Assembly (NCBI RefSeq): GCF_040096285.1
Contig: NZ_JBBMEY010000002.1
Span: 56,472-120,471, forward strand
Direction: 5' to 3'
DNA: 64,000 nucleotides
DNA from: Ruminococcoides intestinihominis
GTDB lineage: Bacteria; Bacillota; Clostridia; Oscillospirales; Acutalibacteraceae
The notes under the pieces were generated by a model. That model was not told the DNA's origin and made no database searches. It worked only from the letters and a program-made list of their open reading frames with translations. The translations under genes and the position numbers were made by a program. This document shows, in pieces, positions 18,728-27,384 of this stretch (position 1 is the first letter of the stretch; every line of letters starts with the position of its first letter).

Positions 18728-19206
18728 TACTTGTCCTCCTCACCTAAAAACTCATCGTAGGAAGAAGTATCTGAATTGCTTGACTGTTCTTTAACAACCT
18801 TTGTTGCTGCTACAAGAGCAAGACCTGCAATTTCACTTTCAAGTTTGCTCATTGTCTTGTCATATTCAAGCTGAGCATTCTTTTGTGCTTTATCAACAAT
18901 TTCTTTTGCCTGATCATTGGCAGAAGCAATAATATTGTTTTTCTGAAGTTCGGCTGTCTTTTTAGCTTCCTTAGTAATTTCAGCTGCTTTATCCTGAGCA
19001 GCCTGTACATTACCTTCGTACTCAGCCTTTAGTTTATTAGCAGCTTTCTTTGTGTCGGCTGCATTGTTTAGGTCATCCTGAATCATTTTTTCTCTTTGGT
19101 CCATAACCTTTTTGATAGGTTTTAGAAGGAAGAACTTAATAATACAGAAGAACACTAATAGGTTAATAACTGTGAATAAAATATTCCATGGATCTAAATT
19201 TAGCAT
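18727..19206 (-). CDS. atpF: F-type ATP synthase b subunit
   Basis: Peripheral-stalk subunit. The 159-aa protein has one N-terminal membrane helix (about residues 8-28) followed by a long Ala/Lys/Glu-rich coiled coil. Only one b gene is present, so a b2 homodimer is expected. It lies 17 bp after atpE. Confidence 0.94.
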   Translation of the reverse strand: MLNLDPWNILFTVINLLVFFCIIKFFLLKPIKKVMDQREKMIQDDLNNAADTKKAANKLKAEYEGNVQAAQDKAAEITKEAKKTAELQKNNIIASANDQAKEIVDKAQKNAQLEYDKTMSKLESEIAGLALVAATKVVKEQSSNSDTSSYDEFLGEEDK

Positions 19207-19223
19207 TATTTATCCCACCTACC

Positions 19224-20396
19224 TTAGAATAGTAGAATAACAAGAAGGCCAACAACAAATCCGTAGATAGCTGTTGCTTCTGCAAGTGCTGAACCAAGAA
19301 GTAATAGCTTTGAGATTTTGCCATCTGCTTCAGGTTGACGAGCAACTGACTGAGAAGCCTTTGATGTTGCAACACCGATACCGGCACCGGCACCAAGACC
19401 TGTAAGTACGGCAATACCTGCACCCATTGCAATAGTTGGGTCACTGTTACCAGGTAGAAGTAGGATAATTAGTAGACCTACAACGAAACCGTAAATAGCT
19501 GTTGCTTCTGCAAGGGCTGAACCAAGAAGTAATAGTTTTGAAATCTTACCGTCAGCTTCAGGCTGATGAGAAACTGCTTCACAAGCCTTTGATGTTGCAA
19601 TACCGATACCAACACCGGCACCAAGACCACCAAGAACTGCAAGACCGGCACCGATACCTGTATAAGATACAAGACCTTTACCTAGTTCTGCATTATCAGG
19701 AAGTAGTAGGATAATTAGTAGACCTACAACGAAACCGTAAATAGCAGTTGCTTCAGCTAGGGCTGAACCTAGAAGTAATAGCTTTGAAATCTTACCGTCA
19801 GCTTCAGGCATACGACCAACTGATTCACAAGCCTTTGATGTTGCAATACCGATACCAACACCGGCACCTGCACCTGTTAGAACTGCAAGACCTGCACCAA
19901 TTGCAAGTTGAGAAACATACTGACTTGAGTTATCAGGTAGAAGTAGGATAATCAGTAGACCTACAACGAAACCATAAATAGCTGTTGCTTCAGCAAGGGC
20001 TGAACCTAGAAGCAATAGCTTAGAAATTTTACCGTCTTCTTCAGGTGCTCTGGCAACAGACTCACAAGCCTTTGCAGTAGCAATACCGATACCAACACCG
20101 GCACCCACACCTGTTAGAACTGCAACACCTGCACCAACTGCGATACCAGGGGTTGCACTTGAATCTTTTAATAATAGAATAATAAGCAAACCAACAACAA
20201 AACCGTAGATAGCTGTTGCTTCTGCAAGAGCTGAACCTAGAAGTAGAAGTTTGCTAACGTTACCGTCTGCCTCAGGCTGACGAGCAACTGCTTCAGTAGC
20301 CTTGGATGTAGCATAGCCGATACCAATACCGGCACCAAGACCGGTAAATACTGCTATACCTGCACCAATTGCAAGTAATGTCAACATAGTGAACAC
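19224..20396 (-). CDS. atpE: F-type ATP synthase c subunit: five hairpins fused in one polypeptide
   Basis: Rotor proteolipid. A normal c subunit is about 70-90 aa with two helices; this one is 390 aa and contains five tandem c hairpins, about ten helices. Each unit has the glycine-rich helix 1 (GAGxGIGxATSK), a polar loop (xPEADG) and helix 2 SALAEATAIYGFVVGLL. The ion-binding Glu falls at residues 59, 136, 215, 297 and 373, so all five are intact. The loop Arg is at 39, 116, 195 and 353, but repeat 4 has His277 (SHQP). Helix 1 lacks the Gln, and helix 2 the Ser after Glu, that mark Na+-binding rings, so protons are more likely. Short polar linkers join units on the outer face. It occupies the normal atpE place between atpB and atpF. 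Confidence 0.97.
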   Translation of the reverse strand: MFTMLTLLAIGAGIAVFTGLGAGIGIGYATSKATEAVARQPEADGNVSKLLLLGSALAEATAIYGFVVGLLIILLLKDSSATPGIAVGAGVAVLTGVGAGVGIGIATAKACESVARAPEEDGKISKLLLLGSALAEATAIYGFVVGLLIILLLPDNSSQYVSQLAIGAGLAVLTGAGAGVGIGIATSKACESVGRMPEADGKISKLLLLGSALAEATAIYGFVVGLLIILLLPDNAELGKGLVSYTGIGAGLAVLGGLGAGVGIGIATSKACEAVSHQPEADGKISKLLLLGSALAEATAIYGFVVGLLIILLLPGNSDPTIAMGAGIAVLTGLGAGAGIGVATSKASQSVARQPEADGKISKLLLLGSALAEATAIYGFVVGLLVILLF

Positions 20397-20418
20397 TCCT
20401 TAATATGTTAATTAATAA

Positions 20419-21111
20419 TTATTCTGTTTCTATACCTTCCTTGATAAACAAAGATGTCAAGAATACAAATACATAGGCTTGAATCAAGCCATCAAAAAAG
20501 TCAAAGTATAGACTAAATGCTACCGGCACAACAACTGGAACAACACATTCGATAAGTGTCATAACAACAAAAGCACCCAGAACATTACCAAATAGTCGCA
20601 TACAAAGTGAAAGTGGTCTTATTCCAATTTCAAGAATGTTAAAGGGCAACATAATCGGCGTTGGCTCAATAAAACTCTTAAGAAACTTTTTCGGACGCTT
20701 CTTAATCAAAGCTGCACCTTCAATTAGGATTATACTCATGAGAGCCAAGGCAATGGTAACTGCCAAGTCCTTTGTCGGTGACTTAAAGCCAAAAATACCT
20801 ATAATGTTACTAAACCCTATATAAATAAGAACAGATATTAAGTAAGGTACATATTTTGAACCTTCCTCTCCAACCATTCCACCAACAAATTTATAGAGCC
20901 AGTTTACACAAAACTCTAAGAAAACTTGTTTTCTGCTAGGATTTTTCACCCTCAGATTTCTTACAAGAATAAGACATAATGCAAGGAATACTGCCATTAT
21001 AATCCAAGTGACAACAACCGACTCGTAAACTTTGATACCACCAAAGATTGGGATTGTAAACACAGGTTCACAGGTCATTTCCTGTTGGATTGATTCTGCA
21101 ATATTGCCCAT
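20419..21111 (-). CDS. atpB: F-type ATP synthase a subunit
   Basis: Membrane stator subunit forming the ion half-channels against the c-ring. The 230-aa protein has five to six membrane helices and the essential Arg in SLCMRLFGN. The start at 21111 has GGAGG 7 bp upstream; the in-frame ATG at 21156 adds 15 residues not typical of the family. It is the first gene of the operon; no atpI is seen before it. Confidence 0.93.
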   Translation of the reverse strand: MGNIAESIQQEMTCEPVFTIPIFGGIKVYESVVVTWIIMAVFLALCLILVRNLRVKNPSRKQVFLEFCVNWLYKFVGGMVGEEGSKYVPYLISVLIYIGFSNIIGIFGFKSPTKDLAVTIALALMSIILIEGAALIKKRPKKFLKSFIEPTPIMLPFNILEIGIRPLSLCMRLFGNVLGAFVVMTLIECVVPVVVPVAFSLYFDFFDGLIQAYVFVFLTSLFIKEGIETE

Positions 21112-21194
21112 AATGTCGCCTCCTCTTCCATATAAAATTGTTTGGTTACGGTTCACTACAAAATATAGTGTGCCAATAATCTTATAACACCCAT

Positions 21195-21223
21195 ATTATC
21201 CGACTTTTGATTTAAAATGTCAA
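21195..21223 (-). promoter_or_regulatory. Promoter of the ATP synthase operon
   Basis: Minus strand TTGACA (21218-21223), 17-bp spacer, GATAAT (21195-21200), about 85 bp before atpB. A CACTA/TAGTG hairpin follows in the leader. Confidence 0.75.
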
Positions 21224-21540
21224 TATTTTAACAGACATTTTGTAAAAAACTACAAAAAATTCAATAAACATTAGTACATTTTGTGTTTTTGCAAGTGATT
21301 GTTGTTTGTATTGCAAAATTTATATTAAAATATATTATTATAAACATAATTCATATATATTTTTGCAATATAACAAAGTATCACTTTCATCACTAGAATT
21401 TTAACTTGTAAATAATTCCCATCTATTTGTGGGTAATATTCAACAAAGTCAGCTTTTATGAGGATTATTTTACTTTATTTTAGTTTCTGTTTAGTAAATT
21501 TTTTCTTAACATATATATTTTATATTTACTTTATAGAATA
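21224..21540. other. AT-rich intergenic stretch
   Basis: About 300 bp between the atp promoter and the aldo/keto reductase terminator. It is very AT-rich, with one short inverted repeat (CCCA-TCTATT-TGTGGG, near 21419). I see no convincing ORF, riboswitch or RNA gene here. Confidence 0.5.
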
Positions 21541-21547
21541 ATAAAGA

Positions 21548-21574
21548 AAACCAGTGCTAAAAAAGCACCGGTTT
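21548..21574 (-). terminator. Terminator after the aldo/keto reductase gene
   Basis: An 11-bp stem (AAACCGGTGCT with AGCACTGGTTT, one G-T pair) with a T-rich loop, followed by TCTTTATT on the minus strand. Confidence 0.75.
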
Positions 21575-21593
21575 AGTTATATTATGTATTCAA

Positions 21594-22724
21594 TTATTTA
21601 ATTAATTCAGGAAGTTTGCGCATCCAATGGCTGATATTAATATGTTGTGGGCAAATTGACTCACACCATTTGCAATTTGTACAATCAGTTGCACTGCCAC
21701 CTACCAAGGCAACACTGCCATCATAAAATTCTTTTGCAACCTTTACACTACTGTGAATACCAATCTTGTTAATTGCTTCAAGATTTCTAGGTATCATAAC
21801 ATGTTGAGGACAACGGTTACACTTATAGCAACCGTTACAATGAATCATTCTTGAATTAATATAGGTTTGCTGAGCTTTCTTAATAGCCATAATACGCTTA
21901 CCACTAAGCATACCGATTGAAGAAACCTTTGCATATTCAAGGTTCTGATTAATATGTTCAAAACTACCCATATCAGAAAGTACACAACTGACACCTTCTT
22001 TATCCCAAAGATACTGCATTGCAATTTCTACAGGTTTAGCACAAATTTCATCAAATACAATTTGTGTAGACTTAGGTACATTGGCAAGATAACCACTTCT
22101 AAGTGGTTCCATAATATTAACTGCCATTCCCTTTTCCTTGGCATATTCAAGGCCTCTTAGACCTGCTTGATATTCTTCATCAATATAGTTAAGGTGAATT
22201 TGGCAAAAATCCCAATGTTCCCAATAGTCACAAATCCACTTAAACATATCAAAGTCATCATTAAATGAAAAACCAATGTAACGAATTCTACCGTCACGCT
22301 TTGCTTTATAAAGATGTTCAAGTACATTATACTTTAGGACTTTGTTGTCCCAGAAATTAGCATCAAGAGAATGAAGCATATAAAAATCAATTTGATTTAC
22401 ATTCATTCTTCTCATTTGTTCAGCTAAAATTCTGTCAAAATCATACTCGTTATTGTATTCCCATACAGGTGCTTTTGAAGCTAAATAAACCTTACTTCTG
22501 TAACCGTTCTTTAATGCTTTACCGGTAACAATTTCAGCTTGTCCGTCCTGATAGGAATAAGCAGTATCTATATAGTTAACACCATTATCAATGGCATACC
22601 TTATTAATTCAATAGACTTTTCTTGGTCGATAGTGTTGGAATTAGGAAACATAGGAAGTCGCATTGTACCAAAACCCAATGCAGAAACCTTTATACCGGT
22701 GTTTCCAAAATTTCTATACTGCAC
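21594..22724 (-). CDS. Aldo/keto reductase with C-terminal ferredoxin-type cluster domain
   Basis: A 376-aa fusion: an AKR TIM barrel (about 1-275; GFGTMRLP, the catalytic-site segment YIDTAYSYQDGQAE with Asp and Tyr, and LASKAP with Lys), then a cysteine-rich region with CNGCYKCNRCP and CTNCKWCESICP, a pattern for two [4Fe-4S] clusters. Such proteins are common in anaerobes; the substrate is unknown. The best start is the GTG at 22724, with GGAGG 7 bp upstream and MQYRNFGNTG as the normal AKR opening. The longer frame from 22766 adds a cysteine-rich leader with no ribosome site. Confidence 0.85.
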   Translation of the reverse strand: MQYRNFGNTGIKVSALGFGTMRLPMFPNSNTIDQEKSIELIRYAIDNGVNYIDTAYSYQDGQAEIVTGKALKNGYRSKVYLASKAPVWEYNNEYDFDRILAEQMRRMNVNQIDFYMLHSLDANFWDNKVLKYNVLEHLYKAKRDGRIRYIGFSFNDDFDMFKWICDYWEHWDFCQIHLNYIDEEYQAGLRGLEYAKEKGMAVNIMEPLRSGYLANVPKSTQIVFDEICAKPVEIAMQYLWDKEGVSCVLSDMGSFEHINQNLEYAKVSSIGMLSGKRIMAIKKAQQTYINSRMIHCNGCYKCNRCPQHVMIPRNLEAINKIGIHSSVKVAKEFYDGSVALVGGSATDCTNCKWCESICPQHINISHWMRKLPELIK

Positions 22725-22800
22725 CTCAACACCTCCACATTTAAACATACCACAACATGATACCACAATATTTAGTGGAATACAAGGTACATTTTTGACA

Positions 22801-23622
22801 TTATTTAGTTATATGTACATCTAATTGATTGTACGGAATTGCTATATTATTTCGGTCTAATGCCTTTTTCATACTTTCAATCATATCGTGATATACATCC
22901 CAATAGTCTTCAGTCTTAACCCAAACTTTTACCACCATATCAAGTGAACTGTCACCTAATGCATTTAGTCTTACAAAAGGCATTTCATCCTCTGTGATAA
23001 CCTTATCGTTAGATAAAGCAACATCCATTAAGATTTTCTTCACTTCTTCAATATCGGCATTATAATCAACAGGTACATGGAAATCCAGTCTTCTCTTATC
23101 TTCTGCTGTAAAGTTTACAACTTCTTTTGACGAGATTACGCTGTTAGGAATCATAATATATCTATGGTCAGCAGTAAGTACCTTTGTGTGCATTAAATCA
23201 ATTTGAAGTACAGTACATCTTTCACCGTTAATTTCAATTACATCATCGGTTACGAACGGCTTTGTAAAAAGAAGAATAATACCACAAGCAATGTTGGATA
23301 AACTATCCTTTAGAGCTAAAGCTATTGCAGCAGCACTGGCTGAGAAAAATGCTACCAAACCCGTTGTTGAGATACCTATATATGATAAAGCACTCATTAT
23401 AATCACAACATAACAAGCAATTTTTATTGCATTTACAAGGAACTTTGAAAGTGAAAAGTCTATATTGGCCTTATCTAGACCTTTTCTAACTACTTTTGAA
23501 AAGGCTTTTGTTGCAAAATAACCACCTACTAAAATGATTATCATTATTAATAATCCTTCCCAATTAAAGTTTTCAAAAAATCTTGAAATCACTTTCCAAG
23601 TATGAGTAAAAAACTTTTCCAT
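22801..23622 (-). CDS. mscS: MscS-family mechanosensitive channel
   Basis: A small-conductance channel releasing solutes on osmotic downshock. The 273-aa protein has about three N-terminal helices (residues 20-105), the glycine/alanine-rich pore helix (TTGLVAFFSASAAAIALALKDSLSNIACG), and the cytoplasmic beta domain (VTDDVIEINGERCTVLQIDL). Length fits a minimal MscS. It starts 12 bp after the 65-aa gene, probably in one operon. Confidence 0.9.
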   Translation of the reverse strand: MEKFFTHTWKVISRFFENFNWEGLLIMIIILVGGYFATKAFSKVVRKGLDKANIDFSLSKFLVNAIKIACYVVIIMSALSYIGISTTGLVAFFSASAAAIALALKDSLSNIACGIILLFTKPFVTDDVIEINGERCTVLQIDLMHTKVLTADHRYIMIPNSVISSKEVVNFTAEDKRRLDFHVPVDYNADIEEVKKILMDVALSNDKVITEDEMPFVRLNALGDSSLDMVVKVWVKTEDYWDVYHDMIESMKKALDRNNIAIPYNQLDVHITK

Positions 23623-23634
23623 TGCAAAATCTCC

Positions 23635-23832
23635 TTACTTTACAAGCCCACTACGAAATTCCATATTGATTTGTGCAATTTCTTTTTCACCGTCAATATA
23701 TGGCTGGTACATAGTCATTGCATCAAAACCTACAGAACCTTCACAACTGTCTTCATTATAAGCTAAAGAAGTTTTGATAATTTCAATTCTTTCTTCTCTT
23801 GTTGTATCAGCAATTTTAATTGACTTATACAT
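23635..23832 (-). CDS. Small conserved-looking protein, unknown function
   Basis: A 65-aa acidic, soluble protein with no membrane segment; it carries one cysteine (DSCEGS) and a C-terminal KEIAQINMEFRSG stretch. I recall similar short proteins in Clostridia that databases label loosely as PurH-like, but there is no real PurH domain here. It sits between the amylase and the MscS gene with short gaps (36 and 12 bp), which suggests cotranscription. Confidence 0.55.
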   Translation of the reverse strand: MYKSIKIADTTREERIEIIKTSLAYNEDSCEGSVGFDAMTMYQPYIDGEKEIAQINMEFRSGLVK

Positions 23833-23868
23833 TTTAATTCCAGCTTTCTAATATAATATAAAAAAGAA

Positions 23869-25158
23869 TTATACAATTTCAGTATCTCTGCCATTTACAT
23901 CAATGTCATACTGTCTGCCATTGTAGTTAAATGAGAAATGGTGAGGGTTATCATCAGTATTAACACAAACTACTGTTGTTTCACCATTAAAGTTACGAGC
24001 AAATGCCCAGTACAAACATTCATTGCTAATCTGAACATAATCACCGTACTTTAGAGGAACACTATTCTTACGAATTTCTGCTAATTTCTTAATATGGTCA
24101 ACAAGTTCTTGATTTTCAATAGGAATATTATCCACATCAATAGTAGGTCTTAGTTCAATATCTCCACCATCATTTTTGTGACCTTTTATTCCCCATTCAC
24201 TACCATAATAAATTGATGGTACACCGGGTAAAGTATAAAGAATTGAATAAACATTAAACAAATCTTTAGGGTCATTGATTAATGATGCAACTCTGTTAAC
24301 ATCATGATTATCAACAAAGTTATAAAGCAACTTGCCTTTGTACAGTCCCCATTCATTGTTAAATTCTCTGTTTACATTGTAACCAATATCACAAAGGTTC
24401 TTTGAATTTAAGCTATTGTAAATACCGTTAAATAGTGAATAGTTAGTAACTGAGTCAAGTAAATCAGGTTGCAACCATCTTGTATATTCACCGTTAATGA
24501 TTTCACCCATTAGCCAGAAATCACTTTTCTTAGCAGTTGTTCTCTGCTTTAATTCACGGAAGAATTGTAAATCAATACAATCTGCTGCATCAAGTCTGAT
24601 ACCATCAATATCCCATTCATCAATCCACATTTCTACTGCGTCAAGTAGGTGGTTTCTTACATCAGGATTCTGCATATTAAGTTTAACAAGCAGTTCATGA
24701 CCTTCCCAACTGTCATAATGAAAACCGTCATTATAACTATTGTTAAAATCAAATCTTAGACCACTAAACCAAGAGCAATACTGAGAGCCTTCCCTATGCT
24801 TTCTTACTTCTTCAAAGGCAAAGAACTTTCTGCCTACATGGTTAAACACACCGTCAAGAACAATCTTAATGTCATTTTTCTTTAGTTCCTGTGCAACCTT
24901 TTTAAAATCTTCATTTGTACCAAGTCTGGTGTCAATTCTTCTATAATCAGTTGTATCATAACCGTGAGTTGCACTTTGGAAAATCGGTCCAATATAAAGA
25001 GCGTTAATTCCTATATACTTCATATGAGGAATGTAGTCAATTAGCTTTAAGATTTTGTGGGATTCATTATCTCCACCTTTATTTTCCATATCACATCCGA
25101 AAAAACCTAAAGGATAAATGTGATAAAACATTGATTCATTAATCCATTTTGTTTCCAT
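23869..25158 (-). CDS. Cytoplasmic GH13 alpha-amylase family enzyme
   Basis: A 429-aa glycoside hydrolase with no signal peptide, so it acts on internal glycogen or imported maltodextrins. GH13 regions are visible: DGVFNHVG (region I), DGIRLDAADCID with the nucleophile Asp (II), LMGEII with the acid/base Glu (III), and FVDNHDVNR (IV). A short C-terminal beta domain follows. The start at 25158 has GAGAGG about 7 bp upstream; earlier in-frame starts give a leader unlike the family. Specificity cannot be fixed by eye. Confidence 0.87.
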   Translation of the reverse strand: METKWINESMFYHIYPLGFFGCDMENKGGDNESHKILKLIDYIPHMKYIGINALYIGPIFQSATHGYDTTDYRRIDTRLGTNEDFKKVAQELKKNDIKIVLDGVFNHVGRKFFAFEEVRKHREGSQYCSWFSGLRFDFNNSYNDGFHYDSWEGHELLVKLNMQNPDVRNHLLDAVEMWIDEWDIDGIRLDAADCIDLQFFRELKQRTTAKKSDFWLMGEIINGEYTRWLQPDLLDSVTNYSLFNGIYNSLNSKNLCDIGYNVNREFNNEWGLYKGKLLYNFVDNHDVNRVASLINDPKDLFNVYSILYTLPGVPSIYYGSEWGIKGHKNDGGDIELRPTIDVDNIPIENQELVDHIKKLAEIRKNSVPLKYGDYVQISNECLYWAFARNFNGETTVVCVNTDDNPHHFSFNYNGRQYDIDVNGRDTEIV

Positions 25159-25307
25159 AACTGTACCTCTCAGAAACATTCTATTATCCATTTTAACGAA
25201 TAAACACCTTAATTGCAACAAAAGTTTGTAGAATAGGTATATATTTATTCAACATTAATATAATTTATGTTGATTATTTGTGTAAAACCGAAAATTTTTA
25301 TTTCATA

Positions 25308-25336
25308 TTGAGTTAACAATACTTATGTGCTACAAT
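25308..25336 (+). promoter_or_regulatory. Promoter of the 161-aa lipoprotein gene
   Basis: TTGAGT (25308-25313), a 17-bp spacer and TACAAT (25331-25336) with TGC before it (extended -10). Divergent from the amylase gene. Confidence 0.7.
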
Positions 25337-25376
25337 TGGAAATGTGGTATTAGCAAATTACAAAGGAGGAATACAT

Positions 25377-25862
25377 TTGAAAAAAATAGTAACAATTTTA
25401 CTGGCAGGCTTAATGTGTGGTGCAATTCTTGCAGGTTGTGGAAATAGCGAAGCCCCTAAGCAAGTACTTAAAGGATATAGCGACAGTGAAACTTATTCTG
25501 ATGGTGATGAAAGTTCTACTCAACAGAATTTTAGTAAATACACTTACGACAAAAGTTATGACAGTAAGTTTAGCAAAGATGAAAATTATACAAAGGTTAC
25601 TTCTAAAAACAAGGAAGATATTACCGGTTATTTTCAGGACTTTGACACTTGGGGTACTACAAGTTCCTTTAGTGACCATTACGACTTTAAAACTGATATG
25701 ATTACCGAAGGTGACTACTACTGTATTGCAGATGAAAATGTTAATGTAAGCTCAGTTGGTCAAAGAAAAGCAGTTAAGATTTATCACGAATATTCTGTAT
25801 ATTATTATGATACAGAAAGTCATACACTTTACTACATTCACAACAACCTTAACGAAAGTTAA
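25377..25862 (+). CDS. Lipoprotein of unknown function
   Basis: A 161-aa exported protein: lipoprotein signal peptide with lipobox LAGC (Cys about residue 21), then a polar Ser/Asp/Tyr-rich segment and a C-terminal beta-rich part with many Tyr and His. It starts at a TTG (25377) preceded by AAGGAGG with 7-bp spacing; the in-frame ATG at 25344 lies before that site. I do not recognise the family. Monocistronic by promoter and terminator. Confidence 0.7.
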   Translation: MKKIVTILLAGLMCGAILAGCGNSEAPKQVLKGYSDSETYSDGDESSTQQNFSKYTYDKSYDSKFSKDENYTKVTSKNKEDITGYFQDFDTWGTTSSFSDHYDFKTDMITEGDYYCIADENVNVSSVGQRKAVKIYHEYSVYYYDTESHTLYYIHNNLNES

Positions 25863-25875
25863 TTAAAAAAACAAT

Positions 25876-25914
25876 GCCCTTATAGGAATAAAACCTATAA
25901 GGGCTACTTTTTTA
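25876..25914. terminator. Shared terminator between convergent genes
   Basis: A perfect 11-bp stem GCCCTTATAGG / CCTATAAGGGC with a 7-nt loop, followed by TACTTTTTTAT on the plus strand and A/T-rich sequence on the minus. It serves the lipoprotein gene and probably the queuosine operon. Confidence 0.85.
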
Positions 25915-25921
25915 TCTGAAA

Positions 25922-26641
25922 TTAATGTGCAATAGAAGTTAATTTTCTATCTTTTCTGTCTTTAATTAATCTTGCAAGGTATACAAATGGTGTATCACAT
26001 AGACTGGTAACAATATAAATAACATAGCTGGAAATCATAATGCTAAATAATGTGCCGATTTCATATGTACCCCAGAAAGCAAAGATTGTGAATAATGCAG
26101 TATTTAGAATTTGAGAAATTAGAGTTGAACCGTTGTTACGAACCCATAAAAATCTTCTCTTATCACCAAAATGCTTTTCGGTAAATCTCCACCACAAATG
26201 ATAAAGCTGAACATCGATCAGCTGAGAAATTGCGTATACAACCAATGAAGAAATCATCATTCTTGGTGTATTTGAGAATACTGCTGTAATTGATGGCATT
26301 ACCCAGTCAGACTCTGATGGAGTATACAGCATCCAGCTTTGTGTCATACAAATAAAGAATACTGATGTAAACACACCAATCCATACTGCCTTGTTGGCTT
26401 CTTTCTTGCCTTCGGTTTCACTGAGAATATCAGTTACAAGGAATGTTACTGCAAAGAAAACATTACCTAAGGTTTGTTCCATACCAAAGGCTCTAATCAT
26501 AATAAGTGCCTCAATATTAGCAGTAATTGTTGCAATAACAGTAACTGCATAAAGACCGGCTTTTCCAAAGAAATTATATGCAAATAATGCACCACCAAAA
26601 ATAAACAGTAGTGAACCTATAAGTAATAAATTATTAATCAT
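25922..26641 (-). CDS. yhhQ: Queuosine precursor transporter (YhhQ/VUT family)
   Basis: Membrane carrier for queuosine precursors (preQ0, preQ1 or queuine). The 239-aa protein has about six helices and family segments FLVTDILSETEGKKEANKAV and YAISQLIDVQLYHLWWR (charged residues inside helices), as in YhhQ/DUF165. The start at 26641 overlaps the end of the radical SAM gene by 8 bp and has a GAGGA site; the in-frame GTG at 26674 lies well inside that gene. The preQ1-I riboswitch upstream supports the assignment. Confidence 0.85.
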   Translation of the reverse strand: MINNLLLIGSLLFIFGGALFAYNFFGKAGLYAVTVIATITANIEALIMIRAFGMEQTLGNVFFAVTFLVTDILSETEGKKEANKAVWIGVFTSVFFICMTQSWMLYTPSESDWVMPSITAVFSNTPRMMISSLVVYAISQLIDVQLYHLWWRFTEKHFGDKRRFLWVRNNGSTLISQILNTALFTIFAFWGTYEIGTLFSIMISSYVIYIVTSLCDTPFVYLARLIKDRKDRKLTSIAH

Positions 26642-27359
26642 TTGTTTGTTCCTCACTTTCTCCACCAACACCAAAGTCAGTATTTTTCATTAAAATATCT
26701 ACCCTATCGTTATCAATATAATTTGGTGCAATTTTTTCTGCAAAAACTTTGATAACGGAATTGTCAGGTTTCACGTTAGTTGTGTTATCATTCATAATGT
26801 TTACACAAACTCTGTCAAAGTACTTTAAACCTGTTTCAATATCATTTTTCATAGAGCTTTCTGTTTGTCCGGTTAATCCAAAGAGTAAACAAACTTCATC
26901 TGCATATGTTCTTATTTTTTCAGGAGTTGACTTACCAAAACCTTTTTTCATTACATTTTCTCTATAGTCAACATCAAAGGTTTCAACACCTGTCTTTATT
27001 CTTACATTAATGTTGTGTTCCTTGAACTTTTCCTTTAATGCAGGAACTTCTTTGTGATGAATATAGTGACATTCAAAATGTACTGTAGAAATATTCTTTT
27101 CTTCACAAGTTTTGATAATCAAATCCATAGTCTTGTTATCTAAGTCACAAAAACTACCGGAATTAATAACTTCCAGCTTATTATAAATACCTGTAACCTT
27201 AGATAGCACCTGTGCATTTAGATTATAGTTATCCTCCTCATCAAGACAATAGTCAAGATGATAGTCGCAAAATGTACATCGTTTCCACTTGCAACCACTA
27301 CCTCGTAATAAAACAATTTCACGAGGATTTTTGTCCTTTAAGACACTGTACCTTTCCAT
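26634..27359 (-). CDS. Radical SAM protein, probable queuine lyase (QueL-like)
   Basis: A 241-aa radical SAM enzyme. The cluster motif is CKWKRCTFC (Cys 23, 28 and 31), a CX4CX2C spacing rather than the usual CX3CX2C. Further conserved-looking parts are EVINSGSF, HFECHYIH, IKTGVETFD and LLFGLTGQTESSM. Known biology: some Clostridia use a noncanonical radical SAM lyase, QueL, to recover preQ1 from queuine. Inference: the preQ1 riboswitch upstream and the overlapping YhhQ transporter make QueL the best guess. The nucleoside hydrolase QueK and tgt are not in this window. Confidence 0.65.
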   Translation of the reverse strand: MERYSVLKDKNPREIVLLRGSGCKWKRCTFCDYHLDYCLDEEDNYNLNAQVLSKVTGIYNKLEVINSGSFCDLDNKTMDLIIKTCEEKNISTVHFECHYIHHKEVPALKEKFKEHNINVRIKTGVETFDVDYRENVMKKGFGKSTPEKIRTYADEVCLLFGLTGQTESSMKNDIETGLKYFDRVCVNIMNDNTTNVKPDNSVIKVFAEKIAPNYIDNDRVDILMKNTDFGVGGESEEQTND

Positions 27360-27384
27360 ATTTCCTCCTTAAAATAACGGAACA

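Noticed and set aside
19502..19951. Two plus-strand frames of 67-70 aa opposite atpE
   Set aside because: They mirror the atpE repeats in another frame, have low-complexity Gln/Leu/His products and no ribosome sites.
19224..20396. Direct repeats of about 240 bp as a possible CRISPR array or satellite
   Set aside because: The repeats are coding units of the fused c subunit, in frame throughout, with no spacer pattern.
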